Shown here: piece after piece, positions 8,030-18,402 of the stretch
Layout: every line of letters begins with the position of its first letter
How positions within the stretch are numbered: position 1 is the first letter of the stretch
DNA from: Pseudomonadota bacterium
GTDB lineage: Bacteria; Pseudomonadota; Gammaproteobacteria; Burkholderiales; Gallionellaceae
Direction: 5' to 3'
Length of the DNA stretch: 64,000 bases
NCBI GenBank assembly: GCA_021821945.1
Contig: JAJZTF010000004.1
Span: 1-64,000 of the forward strand
Position numbers and translations under genes: made by a program
Notes under the pieces: generated by a model
The model's database searches: none
What the model was told of the DNA's origin: nothing
The model's input: only the letters and a program-made list of their open reading frames with translations

Positions 8030-9742
8030 TCAAACGCCGGTCCCTGACCCTCCCGCATATTCTTCCGAGCTGAAAAGCCTCCATCCTCCCTGGCCGTCGA
8101 GTTCAAGAACCTGGGCGTGATATTTCACTATCGATGTCCTGTGGGCGACGCTGATCAGCGTCGTGCCGCTTCCTGCAAGTTCGCGGTAGAGATGCTCCTC
8201 GTTTTCCTCGTCCAGCGCGCTGGTCGCCTCGTCGAGTATCGCATAGCGGGGAGCTGCCAGCAGCGCCCGCGCGAAGGCCACGCGCTGCTGCTCTCCCACC
8301 GATAGCACCTTGGCCCAGTCGAGCTCGGCATCAAGCCCGCCCAGCCTTTCCGCGACATCCGGCAGGTTGACGCGGGAAAGCAGACGCAGAAGCTCTTCGT
8401 CCTTAACATTCATGTCTTGCCTTGGGTAGACAAGCTGGCTGCGCAGGCTCCCCAGCAGCATGTAGGGCCTTTGCGGCAGGAAGAGCATTCCGTCGTGATC
8501 CGGGCTCACGATGCGCCCGCTGCCCTCGTGCCACAGCCCGGCAATCGCGCGAAGCAGCGAACTCTTCCCGGAGCCGCTGATCCCCGCGATCATCAGACCG
8601 CTTCCGGGCTCTACCGAGACTGTGAGATTGCTTACCAGGATGCGCCCCCGGTTGGGCGTCCTGACGGTCAGGTTTTCCAGGGAGACCCTGCCGCCCTCGG
8701 CCATGGTGATGCTTTTTCCGGAACCTTCATGTGCGGATAGATAATCCGAGAAGCTCTCCAGCCTGTCTATCCCCGCCACGAACCTGCTGAAGCCCTCGAA
8801 GTTGTCGACGATCAGCGTGAGCGAACGCAGTATCGCGGCAAACGCGCCCGCAGCCTGTATCGCGCTGCCGACCTCGAGCTTGCCCGAGAGCACCCGGTTG
8901 GCGATGATCGCGCTGGGCAGGATGATGGTCAGAAAGCTGTAGCCGTACTGGAACAGGTTCAGGTTGAGCTGGGACCTGATGAGCCTGATGTAATTGTCAA
9001 AGGCCTCATTGAAGCGGCCCTCGGCCGCTGACGCTTCCTGCTTCTCTCCGCGGTAGAACGCGATGGCCTCCGCGTTCTCGCGCACGCGCACCAGGCTGAA
9101 GCGGAAGTTGGCCTCCCGCTTCAGCTGATAGAAATTGAGGCCGATCAGGACCTTGCCGAAGACGGCCAGCACGATTGCAGTGCCGGCGAACGCATAGGCG
9201 ATCAGGAAGTAGACGAAGTCGGTCGAAATGGACCAGAGGACTCCGCTGAAAGCCAGAAGGTCGAAGACCGATCCTATCACCACCATCAGATAATAAAGCG
9301 ACCTCTGGGTGAAGGTATTGATGTCCTCGGAGATGCGCTGATCCGGATTGTCGATCTCGGTGCTCGAGTTGAGCTCATAGTAGGCGCGCCTTTCGAAATA
9401 GCCGCTGAGAAACTTCCTGGTCATCCAGCGCCGCCAGCCGATGCCCAGCCTGTCGCGCACATAGTAGTAGAAGGCATAGATGGGAACGGCCAAGACGAGG
9501 ATCAGGAAACATTCCCTGATCGCGGCCCAGAACCTCGGCGCATCCTTTGCCGCAAGCGCGGAAGTGAACTCCCCGGTCAGCTGGTTGAAAAGGACGGAAA
9601 ACCCTGTCTGCCCGAACAGCAGCAGCAAGAGCAGAAAGAGTAAGCCCCTGGCCTGCCACTTCTCGTCCTGCAGCCAGTAGGGCAGCGCCATCGCGCAAAA
9701 GCGCCGCCAGAGATGACGATCGAAAAGGTTGGAGTCCGGCAT
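8030..9742 (-). CDS. SbmA/BacA- or ABCD-type ABC transporter (fused permease-ATPase)
   Basis: About 570 residues. The N-terminal half has an SbmA/BacA-like six-helix membrane domain (WLQDEKWQARGLL..., EIDNPDQRISEDINTFT is its diagnostic loop). The C-terminal half is an ATPase with Walker A GISGSGKSS, signature LSVGEQQRVAFARAL and Walker B AILDEATSALD. The fusion is the layout of YddA and peroxisomal ABCD proteins, which move acyl-CoAs or peptides; bacterial substrates (peptides, vitamin B12 in Mycobacterium) vary. Start ATG 9742 removes an unconserved arginine-rich extension that would overlap the TetR gene. Confidence 0.88.
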   Translation of the reverse strand: MPDSNLFDRHLWRRFCAMALPYWLQDEKWQARGLLFLLLLLLFGQTGFSVLFNQLTGEFTSALAAKDAPRFWAAIRECFLILVLAVPIYAFYYYVRDRLGIGWRRWMTRKFLSGYFERRAYYELNSSTEIDNPDQRISEDINTFTQRSLYYLMVVIGSVFDLLAFSGVLWSISTDFVYFLIAYAFAGTAIVLAVFGKVLIGLNFYQLKREANFRFSLVRVRENAEAIAFYRGEKQEASAAEGRFNEAFDNYIRLIRSQLNLNLFQYGYSFLTIILPSAIIANRVLSGKLEVGSAIQAAGAFAAILRSLTLIVDNFEGFSRFVAGIDRLESFSDYLSAHEGSGKSITMAEGGRVSLENLTVRTPNRGRILVSNLTVSVEPGSGLMIAGISGSGKSSLLRAIAGLWHEGSGRIVSPDHDGMLFLPQRPYMLLGSLRSQLVYPRQDMNVKDEELLRLLSRVNLPDVAERLGGLDAELDWAKVLSVGEQQRVAFARALLAAPRYAILDEATSALDEENEEHLYRELAGSGTTLISVAHRTSIVKYHAQVLELDGQGGWRLFSSEEYAGGSGTGV

Positions 9743-9777
9743 GCGCCAGATTGTAAGCCGGATTGGCAGCCCGTGCG

Positions 9778-10392
9778 CTATTTGACAGCGCGCAGCGCGG
9801 GGAGGGAGAAATCGGCGATGTGGCGTGCGATCGCTTCGATTTCCTTGCGGTCGTAATGCAGCGTCGGGTTCATGCGCTGCAACACCGGATGGGAGTTCCT
9901 GTAGAACAGGCACTGGCCGAGTATGCTGTATACACAGCGGCGCACATCGGCATCCATCATCTTCCTTGCCGCGACCTCCTTCACCAGCCTGCCCAGGAAT
10001 TCATGCAGGGGTGCGATCGCCTCGACCACGATCTTGTCCAGCGCAGGGGACGGATCCGCCAGCTCGCGCGCCATCATCTGGCATTGGCGCGAGGCATTGT
10101 CCTCGTCCAGCAGCATCAGCATGAAGTCCATGATGAAGGCGCGCAGGCGCTCCTCCGGACTGGCATCCGAGGATTCTGTCGCGCTCTGCAAGGCCTTCAG
10201 CCGGTTGAAATTGAGCGCCTCGGAGAGCAGGCCATGCTTGCTGCCGAAGTGGTAGTTCACCGCGGCCACATTGGCATCCGCGCGGCGACAGATCTCGCGC
10301 ACCGTCGCTCCCTGGAAGCCGTGCTCGGCGAACACCTCGCGTGCCGCCTCGACCAGACGCGCCCGGGTATTCTCGCCTGCCGTGTCCATCAT
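9778..10392 (-). CDS. TetR-family repressor (CecR-like), probable regulator of the RND operon
   Basis: 204 residues: an N-terminal TetR helix-turn-helix (residues 10-55; EVFAEHGFQGATVREICRRA, then NYHFGSKHGLL) and a CecR-like C-terminal ligand domain with FMLMLLDEDNAS and MMARELADPSPALD. It is the last gene of the acrA-acrB-oprM run, its ATG overlapping the oprM stop by four bases. A repressor at the end of its own efflux operon usually binds the operon promoter, and a palindrome fitting TetR binding lies there at 16131-16146. The inducer is unknown. Confidence 0.87.
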   Translation of the reverse strand: MMDTAGENTRARLVEAAREVFAEHGFQGATVREICRRADANVAAVNYHFGSKHGLLSEALNFNRLKALQSATESSDASPEERLRAFIMDFMLMLLDEDNASRQCQMMARELADPSPALDKIVVEAIAPLHEFLGRLVKEVAARKMMDADVRRCVYSILGQCLFYRNSHPVLQRMNPTLHYDRKEIEAIARHIADFSLPALRAVK

Positions 10393-11780
10393 CGCTTTGC
10401 CACCGTGTCCCCGGCCAGCGCGGAATAGAGCTTGGTCGCCGCATTGAGGAGTGCCAGCCTTGCCTGCAGTTCCGCCTGGATTGCGGTGTCCGCATCGCGC
10501 TCCGCATCCAGAAGCTCGATATTGCTTGCGATGCCCGCACGGAAGCGCGCCTCGGTGAGCTTCAGGCGCTTCCTCTGGGATTTTGCATTCGCCTTCTGGG
10601 CATCTAGCTGGCGGCTCAAGCTGTCCCGCGCATTGAGCAAATCAGCCACTTCGCGAAAGGCCTGCTGTATGGTCTTCTCGTACTGGGCGACCGCGATCAC
10701 CTTGCGCGCCTTGGCAAGATCCAGATTCGACCTGTTGAGCCCGGCATCGAAGAGCGGGAGCGTGAGCGAGGGCTCGAAAGTCCATGCCTTGCTGCCCGCA
10801 TCGAAAAGGCCGTTGATCTGGCGGCTCGCGGAGCCGAATGCGCCGGTCAGATTTATGCTCGGCAGAAAGGCCGCCCTTGCGGCGCCTATGTTGGCATTCG
10901 CCGCGATCAGCTGCTGCTCTGCCGCTTCTACATCCGGCCTGTTCACGAGGACCTCGGCCGGCATGCCCGCAATCAGATCGGGTTCGATGCCCTGATCCTC
11001 GAGACTCAGCCCTTTTGGAAGATTGTCTGGCATCTTGCCCACGAGCTGCGTCAGGAGGTTTTGCGCCGCAGATTCCTGCTGCCCTATGGCCGCCTCCTCG
11101 CTGACCGCAGACTGATATGCGCCTTCGGCCGCGAGCACATCCAGGTCGCTCGACACCCCGAGCTCGCGGCGCCTCGTGGTCAGGTCGAGCACTTCCTTTC
11201 TTCCTTTGGTCGTGTCGGCCGCAACCTTTGCCGCTTCCTGGAGCTCGACCAGTGAAAGATAGGCATTGCTCACGTCTGCGATCAGGGAAAGCCTGAACGC
11301 ATGCTCGGCCGCCTCGGTCGAGAGGTAGTTGGCCTTGGCCGCGGCGCTGAGGCTGCTAAGCCTTCCCCAGAAGTCGAGCTCGAATGACACGAGGCTCGCG
11401 TTCACGTCGTAGCGCTGGTACTCGTAGGGTATGGGCAGGAAGTTGACGCTGGGAGGCGTGAACGAGGCGGTCCGCGAGACGTTCGCGTTCACGTTGGGCA
11501 GCCTGTTGGACTGCTGTATGCCGTATTGCGCTCGCGCCTCCGCGATGCGCGCCGTCGCAATGCGCAGATCACGGTTGTTCTCGAAGGCCGCGACGAGCAG
11601 TGCCTGCAGTCTCGGGTCGGGGAAATAGGTCTTCCAGTCCGGCATCAGCCTCTTGCCTTCGGGCTTCGCGGTATCGGGCCATGCAGGGGACACCGGAAGT
11701 TCCGGCCTGTGATAGGCCGGAGCCAGCGAACAGCCGCCCAATGCGGCAAGCAACAAGGTCAGCAGCAGTTTCTTATTCAT
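10389..11780 (-). CDS. RND efflux outer-membrane channel lipoprotein (OprM/NodT family)
   Basis: 463 residues with a lipoprotein signal (LLLAALGGC, lipidated Cys17) and two OEP repeats rich in long helices. The start of the mature protein ([19 protein letters not shown]) and the second repeat ([20 protein letters not shown]) are classic OprM/CusC signatures. It forms the trimeric outer-membrane duct that docks to the AcrA- and AcrB-like proteins encoded upstream. Its start overlaps the end of the transporter gene by eight bases. Confidence 0.93.
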   Translation of the reverse strand: MNKKLLLTLLLAALGGCSLAPAYHRPELPVSPAWPDTAKPEGKRLMPDWKTYFPDPRLQALLVAAFENNRDLRIATARIAEARAQYGIQQSNRLPNVNANVSRTASFTPPSVNFLPIPYEYQRYDVNASLVSFELDFWGRLSSLSAAAKANYLSTEAAEHAFRLSLIADVSNAYLSLVELQEAAKVAADTTKGRKEVLDLTTRRRELGVSSDLDVLAAEGAYQSAVSEEAAIGQQESAAQNLLTQLVGKMPDNLPKGLSLEDQGIEPDLIAGMPAEVLVNRPDVEAAEQQLIAANANIGAARAAFLPSINLTGAFGSASRQINGLFDAGSKAWTFEPSLTLPLFDAGLNRSNLDLAKARKVIAVAQYEKTIQQAFREVADLLNARDSLSRQLDAQKANAKSQRKRLKLTEARFRAGIASNIELLDAERDADTAIQAELQARLALLNAATKLYSALAGDTVAKR

Positions 11781-14700
11781 GTCCGTTCTCCTGCTGTTTT
11801 GGCTTTCCCGGGAAGATGCGCCTCACCAGCACGAAGGAAAGCGGCACGAAGAAGATGCCAAGCCCCGTCGCGGCCAGCATCCCGCCAAGCACGCTCGTGC
11901 CGATCGCGTTCTGTCCTCCGGAGCCCGCGCCGTGGCTGATCGCAAGCGGCAATACGCCGAAACCGAACGCGAGCGAGGTCATCAGTATGGGGCGCAGCCT
12001 CATGTGCACGGCCTCCAGCGTCGCATCGATCAGGCTGGCTCCGTGCTCTTCCATCTGCGCCTTCGCGAACTGCACGATCAGGATCGCGTTCTTCGCGGAA
12101 AGGCCGACGGTGGTGAGCAGCCCCACCTGAAGATAGATGTCGTCGGCGAAGCTGCGCATCGTCGATGCGAGGAGCGCGCCGAAGATGCCCAGTGGCACGA
12201 CCAGCATCACCGAGAAGGGGATGGACCAGCTTTCATAAAGCGCTGCAAGGCAGAGGAAGACGAAAAGCAGGGAGACCGCATACAGCGCGGGAGCCTGCGA
12301 TCCTGAGCTGTGCTCCTGGTCGGAAAGGCCAGTCCATTCGAAGCCTATGCCGGGGGGAAGCTGTGCGACCAGCTTCTCCATTTCTGCAAGCGCCTGCCCG
12401 GAGCTCTTGCCGGGTGCGGCCGCTCCCTGTATCTCCATCGCGGGCAGGCCGTTGTAGCGCTCGAGGCGCGGCGAGGCATAGGCCCAGTGCCCAGTCGCGA
12501 AGGCGGTGAAGGGAACCATGTCCCCCTTGTCGTTGCGCACGAACCACTTGCCGATGTCCTGTGGCAGCATGCGGGATGGCGCGTCGCCCTGCAGGAAGAC
12601 GCGCTTGGTGCGCCCCTGGTCGGTGAAGTCGTTCACGAAGGCGCTGCCCCAGGCGATGCTCAGCGTCTGGTTGATGTCGGCAAGATTAAGCCCCAGCGCG
12701 CTGGCCTTCTGCTTGTCGATTTCCAGGCGGTACTCTGGCATGTCATCCTGGCCATTGGGCCGCACTGCGAAGAGCAGCGGATCCTTGTGAGCCAGACCCA
12801 GAAGCTGGTTTCTGGCCGCCATCAGCTTGTCGTGCCCCAGCCCAGCCCTGTCCTCCAGCTCTAGGTCGAAGCCGTTCGCGTTGCCGAGCTCGAGCGCCGC
12901 CGGGGGCGCGAAGGCGAAAACCATCGCATCCCTGATGTGCGAGAAGGACTTCATCGCATTTGCGACGATCGCCTGGACCTTCTGATCCGGGCGGGTGCGC
13001 TCGTCCCATGGCTTCAGGCGCACGAAAGCGAGGCCCGCATTCTGACCGGTTCCGCCGAAGCTGAAGCCCGCCACGCCGAACATGGTCGCAACCGAATCCT
13101 TCTCGTCGACCAGGAAGTGGTGCTCGACCTGCTTGATCACTTCCAGCGTGCGCTCCTGGGTCGCCCCTGCCGGCAGCACGATCTGGCAGTAAAGTATCCC
13201 CTGGTCCTCGTCCGGCAGGAAGCCGCTGGGCTGGCGCAGGAAGATCGCGCCTGTAGCGATGACCACGACCAGATAGACCAGAAGATAGGGGGCGGAGCGA
13301 TGGATGATGCGCTTGACCCTGCCTTGGTAATTTTTGTTCGAGCGGTCGAACATGCGGTTGAACCAGCCGAAGAACCCGCGATGCTTGATGTGCTCGCCCT
13401 TAGCGATGGGCTTCAGGATAGTTGCGCATAGGGCAGGGGTGAGGATCAGCGCGACGATCACCGAGAGCACCATGGCGGAGACGATGGTGACGGAGAACTG
13501 CCTGTAGATCACGCCTGCAGAACCGCTGAAGAACGCCATGGGGATGAACACGGCGGAGAGCACGAGCGCGATGCCGACCAGCGCGCCGGTGATCTGGCTC
13601 ATCGATTTCCGGGTTGCCTCCCTCGGCGGCAGCCCCTCCTCGAACATCACGCGCTCCACGTTCTCGACGACGACGATCGCATCGTCGACCAGAAGGCCGA
13701 TGGCCAGCACGATCGCGAAAAGGGTGAGCGTGTTGATCGAGAAGCCCGCAGCGCTAAGAACCCCGAAGGTGCCCAGAACGACGACTGGCACCGCGATCGT
13801 GGGGATCAGCGTTGCGCGGAAATTCTGCAGGAAAAGGTAGATGACCAGGAAAACCAGGACGATCGCCTGCAGCAGCGTCTTGATCACTTCCCTGATCGAT
13901 AGCCTGACGTAGGGTGTCGTGTCATAGGCCACCACCGCCTTCATGCCGGGTGGGAAGAATTTCGAAAGCTCGTTGACCTTGGCCTTGATCGCCTCCGCGG
14001 TATCGAGCGCATTCGCGCCCGTGGACATCTTGAATGCGACGCCCGTTGCCGGATGCGTGTTGAAGCGCGCAAGCTTGCTGTAGTCCTCGCTGCCCAGCTC
14101 GATGCGTGCCACGTCCTTGAGATACACGGTCGCACCGCCCTGGTTGGTCTTCAGGATGATCTCGCCGAACTGCTTGGGCGTCTGCAAACGGCTCTGCGAG
14201 GTGACGGTCGCATTGAGCTCCTGGCCCTTCACGGCCGGAACGCCGCCGAGCTGGCCGGACGAGACCTGGGCATTCTGCGCCTGTATCGCATTGACGACAT
14301 CGACAGGCGTCAGTTTGTAGCTGTTGAGCTTTGCAGGATCCAGCCATATCCTCATGCCGTATTGTGCGCCGAACATGATGGTGTCGCCGACGCCCTTGAC
14401 GCGGCTCACCGTGTCGAGCACGTTGGCGGCGACATAGTCGGCGAGATCCGCCTGGCTCATCTTGCCGTCTTCGGACACGAAGGCCATCACCATCAGGAAG
14501 TTCTTGGTGGACTTCGCGATGCTCAGGCCCTCCTGCTGCACTTCCGGAGGCAAAAGCGGCATCGCAAGCTGCAGCTTGTTCTGCACCTGGACCTGGGCGA
14601 CATCGGGATTGGTGCCGCTGTCGAAGGTCAGCGTGATGCTCACGGCACCCGAAGAATCGCTGGTAGACGACATGTAGCTCAGACCGTCTATACCCTTCAT

Positions 14701-14904
14701 CTTCTGCTCTATCACCTGCGTGACGGCATCCTCGACGGTCTTCGCGGATGCACCTGGATAGTTGCCGGTGATCGAGATCGCGGGGGGCGCGATCGCAGGA
14801 TACTGGGCGATGGGCAGGCCGATGATCGCAAGCACGCCCGCCATCATGATGACGATGGCGATCACCCAGGCAAAAATCGGACGGTCTATGAAAAAGCGTG
14901 ACAT
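11773..14904 (-). CDS. RND multidrug efflux transporter, HAE1 family (AcrB/MexB-like)
   Basis: A 1043-residue inner-membrane proton antiporter. The start [20 protein letters not shown] is the invariant HAE1 opening. The proton-relay aspartates are in [17 protein letters not shown], and [15 protein letters not shown] and [17 protein letters not shown] are family landmarks. The frame is open upstream to 15030 but only shadows the acrA gene; ATG 14904 gives the standard length. It should expel hydrophobic drugs or solvents through the OprM-like duct. Specificity cannot be read from sequence. Confidence 0.95.
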   Translation of the reverse strand: MSRFFIDRPIFAWVIAIVIMMAGVLAIIGLPIAQYPAIAPPAISITGNYPGASAKTVEDAVTQVIEQKMKGIDGLSYMSSTSDSSGAVSITLTFDSGTNPDVAQVQVQNKLQLAMPLLPPEVQQEGLSIAKSTKNFLMVMAFVSEDGKMSQADLADYVAANVLDTVSRVKGVGDTIMFGAQYGMRIWLDPAKLNSYKLTPVDVVNAIQAQNAQVSSGQLGGVPAVKGQELNATVTSQSRLQTPKQFGEIILKTNQGGATVYLKDVARIELGSEDYSKLARFNTHPATGVAFKMSTGANALDTAEAIKAKVNELSKFFPPGMKAVVAYDTTPYVRLSIREVIKTLLQAIVLVFLVIYLFLQNFRATLIPTIAVPVVVLGTFGVLSAAGFSINTLTLFAIVLAIGLLVDDAIVVVENVERVMFEEGLPPREATRKSMSQITGALVGIALVLSAVFIPMAFFSGSAGVIYRQFSVTIVSAMVLSVIVALILTPALCATILKPIAKGEHIKHRGFFGWFNRMFDRSNKNYQGRVKRIIHRSAPYLLVYLVVVIATGAIFLRQPSGFLPDEDQGILYCQIVLPAGATQERTLEVIKQVEHHFLVDEKDSVATMFGVAGFSFGGTGQNAGLAFVRLKPWDERTRPDQKVQAIVANAMKSFSHIRDAMVFAFAPPAALELGNANGFDLELEDRAGLGHDKLMAARNQLLGLAHKDPLLFAVRPNGQDDMPEYRLEIDKQKASALGLNLADINQTLSIAWGSAFVNDFTDQGRTKRVFLQGDAPSRMLPQDIGKWFVRNDKGDMVPFTAFATGHWAYASPRLERYNGLPAMEIQGAAAPGKSSGQALAEMEKLVAQLPPGIGFEWTGLSDQEHSSGSQAPALYAVSLLFVFLCLAALYESWSIPFSVMLVVPLGIFGALLASTMRSFADDIYLQVGLLTTVGLSAKNAILIVQFAKAQMEEHGASLIDATLEAVHMRLRPILMTSLAFGFGVLPLAISHGAGSGGQNAIGTSVLGGMLAATGLGIFFVPLSFVLVRRIFPGKPKQQENGHE

Positions 14905-14918
14905 GGGCTCCGCTCCTT

Positions 14919-16058
14919 CTACTGCGCAGTTTCCAAAGGCACCGCCTTGGCTTCCGCCCCGGGCTTGACCTTCTGCAGCCCGTCGACGATCAGCAGATCC
15001 CCGGCATTCAGCCCGCTCTTGACCACCCACTTGTTGCCCATCGCCTCGCCAAGCTCGAGATCACGCTTTTCGACCTTGCCGTCCGGATTCAGGACAAGCG
15101 CCGTAGCCCCTCCCCTGGTGTCGTGGGTCACGCCCTGCTGGGGCACGACTATGCCCTTTTCGTTCACGCCCTCTTCAAGCACTGCGCGCACGAACATGCC
15201 CGGCAGAAGCTCGTGCCTGGGATTGGGAAAAAGCGCACGCAGCGTGACCGTTCCCGTTCCCTGGTCCACCGTGACGTCCGCGAATTCGAGCCTGCCTTCC
15301 AGTCCGTAGACCGTGCTGTCGTCGAGCTTCAGTCTCACCTTGACCGAGTTTGGCCCCGCGCTCTTCAGTTTTCCGCTTGCGAGTTCATTCTTCATGCGCA
15401 TGAGGTCTGCCGTGGGCTCGACGACATCGACGTATATCGGGTCGAGCTGCTGCACGGTCGTCAGAGCATTCGCCTGGTTCGCCGTCAGAAGCGCGCCCGG
15501 GGTGACGCTCGAGATGCCCGTACGCCCGGAAATCGGCGAGACGATGCGCGTGTAGTCGAGATTGATGCGCGCAGTCTCGACGGCCGCCTTGTTGGAAGCG
15601 ACATCGGCCTCGGCCTGCTTCAGCGCGGCATCCGCATCGTCCGTATCCTGCCGGCTCACTGCATTGATCCTGACCAGCTCCCGATACCTGTCCGTCTTGA
15701 GTTTGATGGTTTCGAGGTTGGCTTCCGCCTTGGCAAGGCTCGCCTCGGCATTGTCCAGGGCCGCCTTGTAAAGCGCCGGGTCTATCTGGTAGAGCGTCTG
15801 ACCGGCCTTGACGTCAGCCCCTTCGACGAAGAGGCGCTTCTGCAGTATGCCGCTCACCTGCGGGCGCACCTCGGAAATCTGGTAGGGCGATGTGCGTCCT
15901 GGCAGCTCCTCTGTCACCATCACCTTTTCCGCCCTGATCTGGACCACGCCCACCGGCGTGGGACCCTTTCCGGGTGCAGCACCCTTGGGCTTGTCGCATC
16001 CTGCCAGCGTCACTGCCAGCACCAGAAAGGCAAATTTGGCTTGCGTCATGAGTCTCAT
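14919..16058 (-). CDS. RND efflux periplasmic adaptor lipoprotein (AcrA/MexA-like)
   Basis: 379 residues. A signal with lipobox VTLAGC (Cys21) anchors it in the inner membrane. The lipoyl half-motifs [20 protein letters not shown] and [18 protein letters not shown] flank an alpha-helical hairpin rich in Ala/Lys/Glu. The C-terminal barrel and membrane-proximal domains follow ([20 protein letters not shown]). It bridges the AcrB- and OprM-like partners. ATG 16058 has GGGA eight bases upstream; ATG 16049 is the other option. First gene of the operon, behind the operator and hairpin described separately. Confidence 0.93.
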   Translation of the reverse strand: MRLMTQAKFAFLVLAVTLAGCDKPKGAAPGKGPTPVGVVQIRAEKVMVTEELPGRTSPYQISEVRPQVSGILQKRLFVEGADVKAGQTLYQIDPALYKAALDNAEASLAKAEANLETIKLKTDRYRELVRINAVSRQDTDDADAALKQAEADVASNKAAVETARINLDYTRIVSPISGRTGISSVTPGALLTANQANALTTVQQLDPIYVDVVEPTADLMRMKNELASGKLKSAGPNSVKVRLKLDDSTVYGLEGRLEFADVTVDQGTGTVTLRALFPNPRHELLPGMFVRAVLEEGVNEKGIVVPQQGVTHDTRGGATALVLNPDGKVEKRDLELGEAMGNKWVVKSGLNAGDLLIVDGLQKVKPGAEAKAVPLETAQ

Positions 16059-16078
16059 CTCGATGGTCCCGTATGGAT

Positions 16079-16113
16079 AAAAAAGCGCATCCCTTCCTTC
16101 GGCAAGGGATGCG
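16079..16113 (-). terminator. Terminator-like hairpin in the acrA leader
   Basis: On the minus strand CGCATCCCTT pairs with AAGGGATGCG (a perfect 10-bp stem, loop of eight) and is followed by GC and then six Ts. It looks like an intrinsic terminator, but it lies between the predicted acrA promoter (16125-16153) and the acrA start codon (16058). It would therefore form at the very 5' end of the efflux mRNA. It may attenuate the operon, protect the 5' end, or stop read-through from the upstream gene if the promoter is misplaced. Confidence 0.6.
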
Positions 16114-16124
16114 TCACAGGGATC

Positions 16125-16153
16125 AAGATATCAAACGCCTGTTTGAAAGTAAA
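16125..16153 (-). promoter_or_regulatory. Predicted acrA promoter with palindromic TetR operator
   Basis: On the minus strand a -35 TTTACT (16148-16153) and a -10 TATCTT (16125-16130) are 17 bp apart, each with four of six consensus bases. Filling the spacer at 16131-16146 is TCAAACGCCTGTTTGA, a palindrome with 6-bp arms TCAAAC/GTTTGA. An operator between -35 and -10 is the usual position for TetR repression. The TetR-family gene ending this operon is the natural candidate to bind it. Inferred from sequence only. Confidence 0.6.
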
Positions 16154-16172
16154 GGCATAGACAATGAAAGCA

Positions 16173-16199
16173 ACAAGGGCATCCCGAGGATGCCCTTGT
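16173..16199 (-). terminator. Hairpin terminator after the TPR membrane protein gene
   Basis: A perfect 12-bp inverted repeat (ACAAGGGCATCC and GGATGCCCTTGT) with a three-base loop lies 24 bases after the stop of the gene ending at 16223. The following tail is TGCTTTC, only weakly T-rich, so efficiency is uncertain. It probably isolates the efflux operon from that gene. Confidence 0.55.
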
Positions 16200-16222
16200 G
16201 CGCGGTTCAGGCTGAAGGGAAA

Positions 16223-17050
16223 TCAGCCCCAGTCGCTGTCGCCCGAATCCGCAAAGTTCGAGCTGTCGTCCCAGGAAGAATTGTCCGCGATGCCGAAGTC
16301 GTTGCCGCCCATGTTGTCGGGCGAATCGGTCCATGAATCCGCAACCGGATTGATGTTGTTACCGGACGAACTGCCCGAGGAGCTTCCATCCATGAAGTGA
16401 TGGGCCAGCGCCTCGCCCGCCACCATGCCAGCGCCCACTGCGGCGCCCGTCGCAAGTCCGCCCATGATAGTGCTGCCCATGCCGCCCGACATCGGCGCAG
16501 CACCGCCATAGGGCTGGCCGTAAGGCTGCGGCGCATAGGGCTGGTTGCCATAGCCTTGAGGCTGGCCATAGCGCTGGGCAGGCTGATAGGAAGACACCGC
16601 ATTGCGCGCACTGATCGCGCGCATGATCAGGAAGAGGATCGCGATCGCGCCGCCCGCCACGAACAGCATGCCCCATGGAAATCCGGAAGATGCGGGCTGT
16701 GCAACGGACATCGCGCCGGAACGGCGTCCGCCAATCCGGCTCTTCAGTTCCTGCACGGCTTCGGGTTTCGCGAATGGCAGGCCGGGCTTCAGCTCTTCAG
16801 CCTTGCCGAGCTCCGACGAGGCCCTTTCCATCTGGCCCTGTTTTGCCGCTATCTCGGCTTCGACGAAATGCGCCTTCGCGCTGTTCGGATGCTGTTGAAG
16901 CACGACATCCATCATCCTTTGCGCCTCGTTCAGGTTGCCCGATTCGGCCGCCTTGTAGACCTGATCGATGCTGGGCGAATTCTCCGCCAGAGCGATGCCG
17001 CTCGCAAACAGCATCGCCGCCATCAATCCATACACCGCTTTCTTCAACAT
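16223..17050 (-). CDS. Exported membrane protein with TPR-like and Tyr-Pro/Gly-rich segments
   Basis: 275 residues: a signal peptide (AAMLFASGIALAE), a TPR-like helical region (about 30-95; VYKAAESGNLNEAQRMMDVV, AHFVEAEIAAKQGQMERASS), one membrane helix near 125-143, a low-complexity Gln/Pro/Tyr/Gly segment (about 155-185), a glycine-rich hydrophobic patch (MGGLATGAAVGAGMVAGEAL) and an acidic Ser/Asp tail. Similar small proteins occur in betaproteobacteria and are annotated only as tetratricopeptide or hypothetical. The TPR part may bind partners in the periplasm. Function unknown. Confidence 0.7.
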   Translation of the reverse strand: MLKKAVYGLMAAMLFASGIALAENSPSIDQVYKAAESGNLNEAQRMMDVVLQQHPNSAKAHFVEAEIAAKQGQMERASSELGKAEELKPGLPFAKPEAVQELKSRIGGRRSGAMSVAQPASSGFPWGMLFVAGGAIAILFLIMRAISARNAVSSYQPAQRYGQPQGYGNQPYAPQPYGQPYGGAAPMSGGMGSTIMGGLATGAAVGAGMVAGEALAHHFMDGSSSGSSSGNNINPVADSWTDSPDNMGGNDFGIADNSSWDDSSNFADSGDSDWG

Positions 17051-17221
17051 TCAAAAATCTCCTTTAAGTTCCTGCCGGGCAGTTCTGATTCCCGGACAGT
17101 AATGCTACTATAGATGCACGAGCAATCAGAACATATTTCACCGGCATAAGTTCCATCTGGGTGCGAAGGGTTGATATTTCAAGCTCCCGCGCCAGAAGCC
17201 GACGACCCTGGAAGAGCACAA

Positions 17222-17752
17222 ATGAAAAAATTCCTCATCGCAGCAATCATGGCACTTACGGCCTGCGCATCCCCCAATCAGGCGCCGATCAAGTCGGCAA
17301 GCCCGCAGCAGACCGGAAGCGCGTCGGGCGCTTCAGGCGCCTCCCAGACCGGCACGCTCACGCAGTCCGATCTCGAAGCAAGCCCGCTGTCAGGCCAAGG
17401 CACGAAGACCCTTCAGGAACTCAACAAGCAAAGCGTGTATTTCGACTACAACGCTTCCGACATCAAGCCTGAATACATCAAGATCATCGAGGAACAGGCG
17501 GGTTTCATGAAGTCCCACCCAAACGATGAAGTGACATTGCAGGGCAACACCGACGAGAGAGGGAGCGACGAGTTCAACCTGTCCCTCGGCGCATCGCGCG
17601 CGAACAGCGTACGCAAGATGATGGTGACGCTGGGCGTCCCGCTCTCGAGAATCAAGATCGTGAGCTTCGGATCGCAGAAGCCTCGCCTCACCTGCCACGA
17701 GGAGAGCTGCTGGAAGGAGAACCGCCGCGTGGATTTCCTGCACGGCAACTGA
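17222..17752 (+). CDS. Pal-like OmpA-domain outer-membrane lipoprotein
   Basis: 176 residues starting at ATG 17222 (GGAAGAG upstream). Lipobox MALTAC places Cys15 at the mature end. A low-complexity Ser/Gly/Ala linker (about 20-60) leads to an OmpA C-terminal domain with VYFDYNASDIKPEY and GNTDERGSDEFNLSLGASRA, which bind meso-diaminopimelate in peptidoglycan. It ends SCWKENRRVDF, as in Pal. The true pal is in the tol cluster at 27.5 kb, so this is a second, free-standing Pal-like anchor. Divergent from the TPR protein gene with 171 bp between them. Confidence 0.85.
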   Translation: MKKFLIAAIMALTACASPNQAPIKSASPQQTGSASGASGASQTGTLTQSDLEASPLSGQGTKTLQELNKQSVYFDYNASDIKPEYIKIIEEQAGFMKSHPNDEVTLQGNTDERGSDEFNLSLGASRANSVRKMMVTLGVPLSRIKIVSFGSQKPRLTCHEESCWKENRRVDFLHGN

Positions 17753-17754
17753 AA

Positions 17755-18402
17755 TCAGTTTGCAGCCAGTATCGGGAAGAGTCCCTGAAGGCCGCTCGCG
17801 ATGAATTCGACCGCGATCGCTGCCAGTATCAGCCCCATGATGCGCGTGAAGATGTTGAGCCCCGTCGCCCCCAGATGGCCTGCGATCCACGGAGCAAGCC
17901 TGAGCACCCCCCATACGGCGAGCCCGATCAGCAGGATGCCTGTCGATATGATCATGTAGTGAGCCAGGCCGCTCGACTTGTGCGCCTCCAGTATCACCGT
18001 GCTGATCGCACCCGGCCCTGCAAGCAGCGGCATCGCAAGAGGCACGATCGCGACCGACTCCTTCTCTGTCGACTCATCCGCCTCCTCTTCCGTCTGCCGG
18101 ATCAGGCTGGTCTTCGCATGCAGCATCGCGATCGCCATCAGCAGTATCAATATCCCGCCGCCCACCCTGAAGGATGCGATGCTGATGCCGAAGAACTCGA
18201 GGAACAGGTCCCCGAAGAACAGGGATACGAGCAGGATGACGGACACGCTGGTGGCCACGACCCTGACCGTCTGCCTGCGCTGCCCGTCGCTCTGGTCAGA
18301 GGTCATGCCGATGAAGATCGGGATCACGCCGAAGGGGTTGATGATCGCCAGAAGCCCAATGAACATCTTGACATACTCGGAATAATTGAGCATGTGGCTC
18401 AT
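17755..18402 (-). CDS. MarC-family membrane protein
   Basis: 215 residues with six hydrophobic helices. The MarC signatures INPFGVIPIF near the start and VPLAMPLLAGPGAISTVI in the middle are clear. MarC was once linked to multiple antibiotic resistance in E. coli, which was later disproved, and its role is unknown. It is the last gene of the rsmI run, overlapping the preceding gene by four bases (ATGA). Its stop lies two bases from the convergent Pal-like gene end. Confidence 0.9.
   Translation of the reverse strand: MSHMLNYSEYVKMFIGLLAIINPFGVIPIFIGMTSDQSDGQRRQTVRVVATSVSVILLVSLFFGDLFLEFFGISIASFRVGGGILILLMAIAMLHAKTSLIRQTEEEADESTEKESVAIVPLAMPLLAGPGAISTVILEAHKSSGLAHYMIISTGILLIGLAVWGVLRLAPWIAGHLGATGLNIFTRIMGLILAAIAVEFIASGLQGLFPILAAN

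Noticed and set aside
9743-9913. Longer ABC exporter start at 9913
   Set aside because: The extra residues are arginine-rich, lie over the TetR gene, and lack similarity to SbmA/ABCD proteins.
14905-15030. Longer N-terminus for the AcrB-like transporter
   Set aside because: The added 42 residues are a shadow of acrA codons, and HAE1 proteins begin MSRFFIDRP, which is at 14904.
16397-17113. Plus-strand reading frame opposite the TPR membrane protein gene
   Set aside because: Arginine/histidine-rich shadow with no recognisable domain; the minus-strand frame has a signal peptide and TPR motifs.
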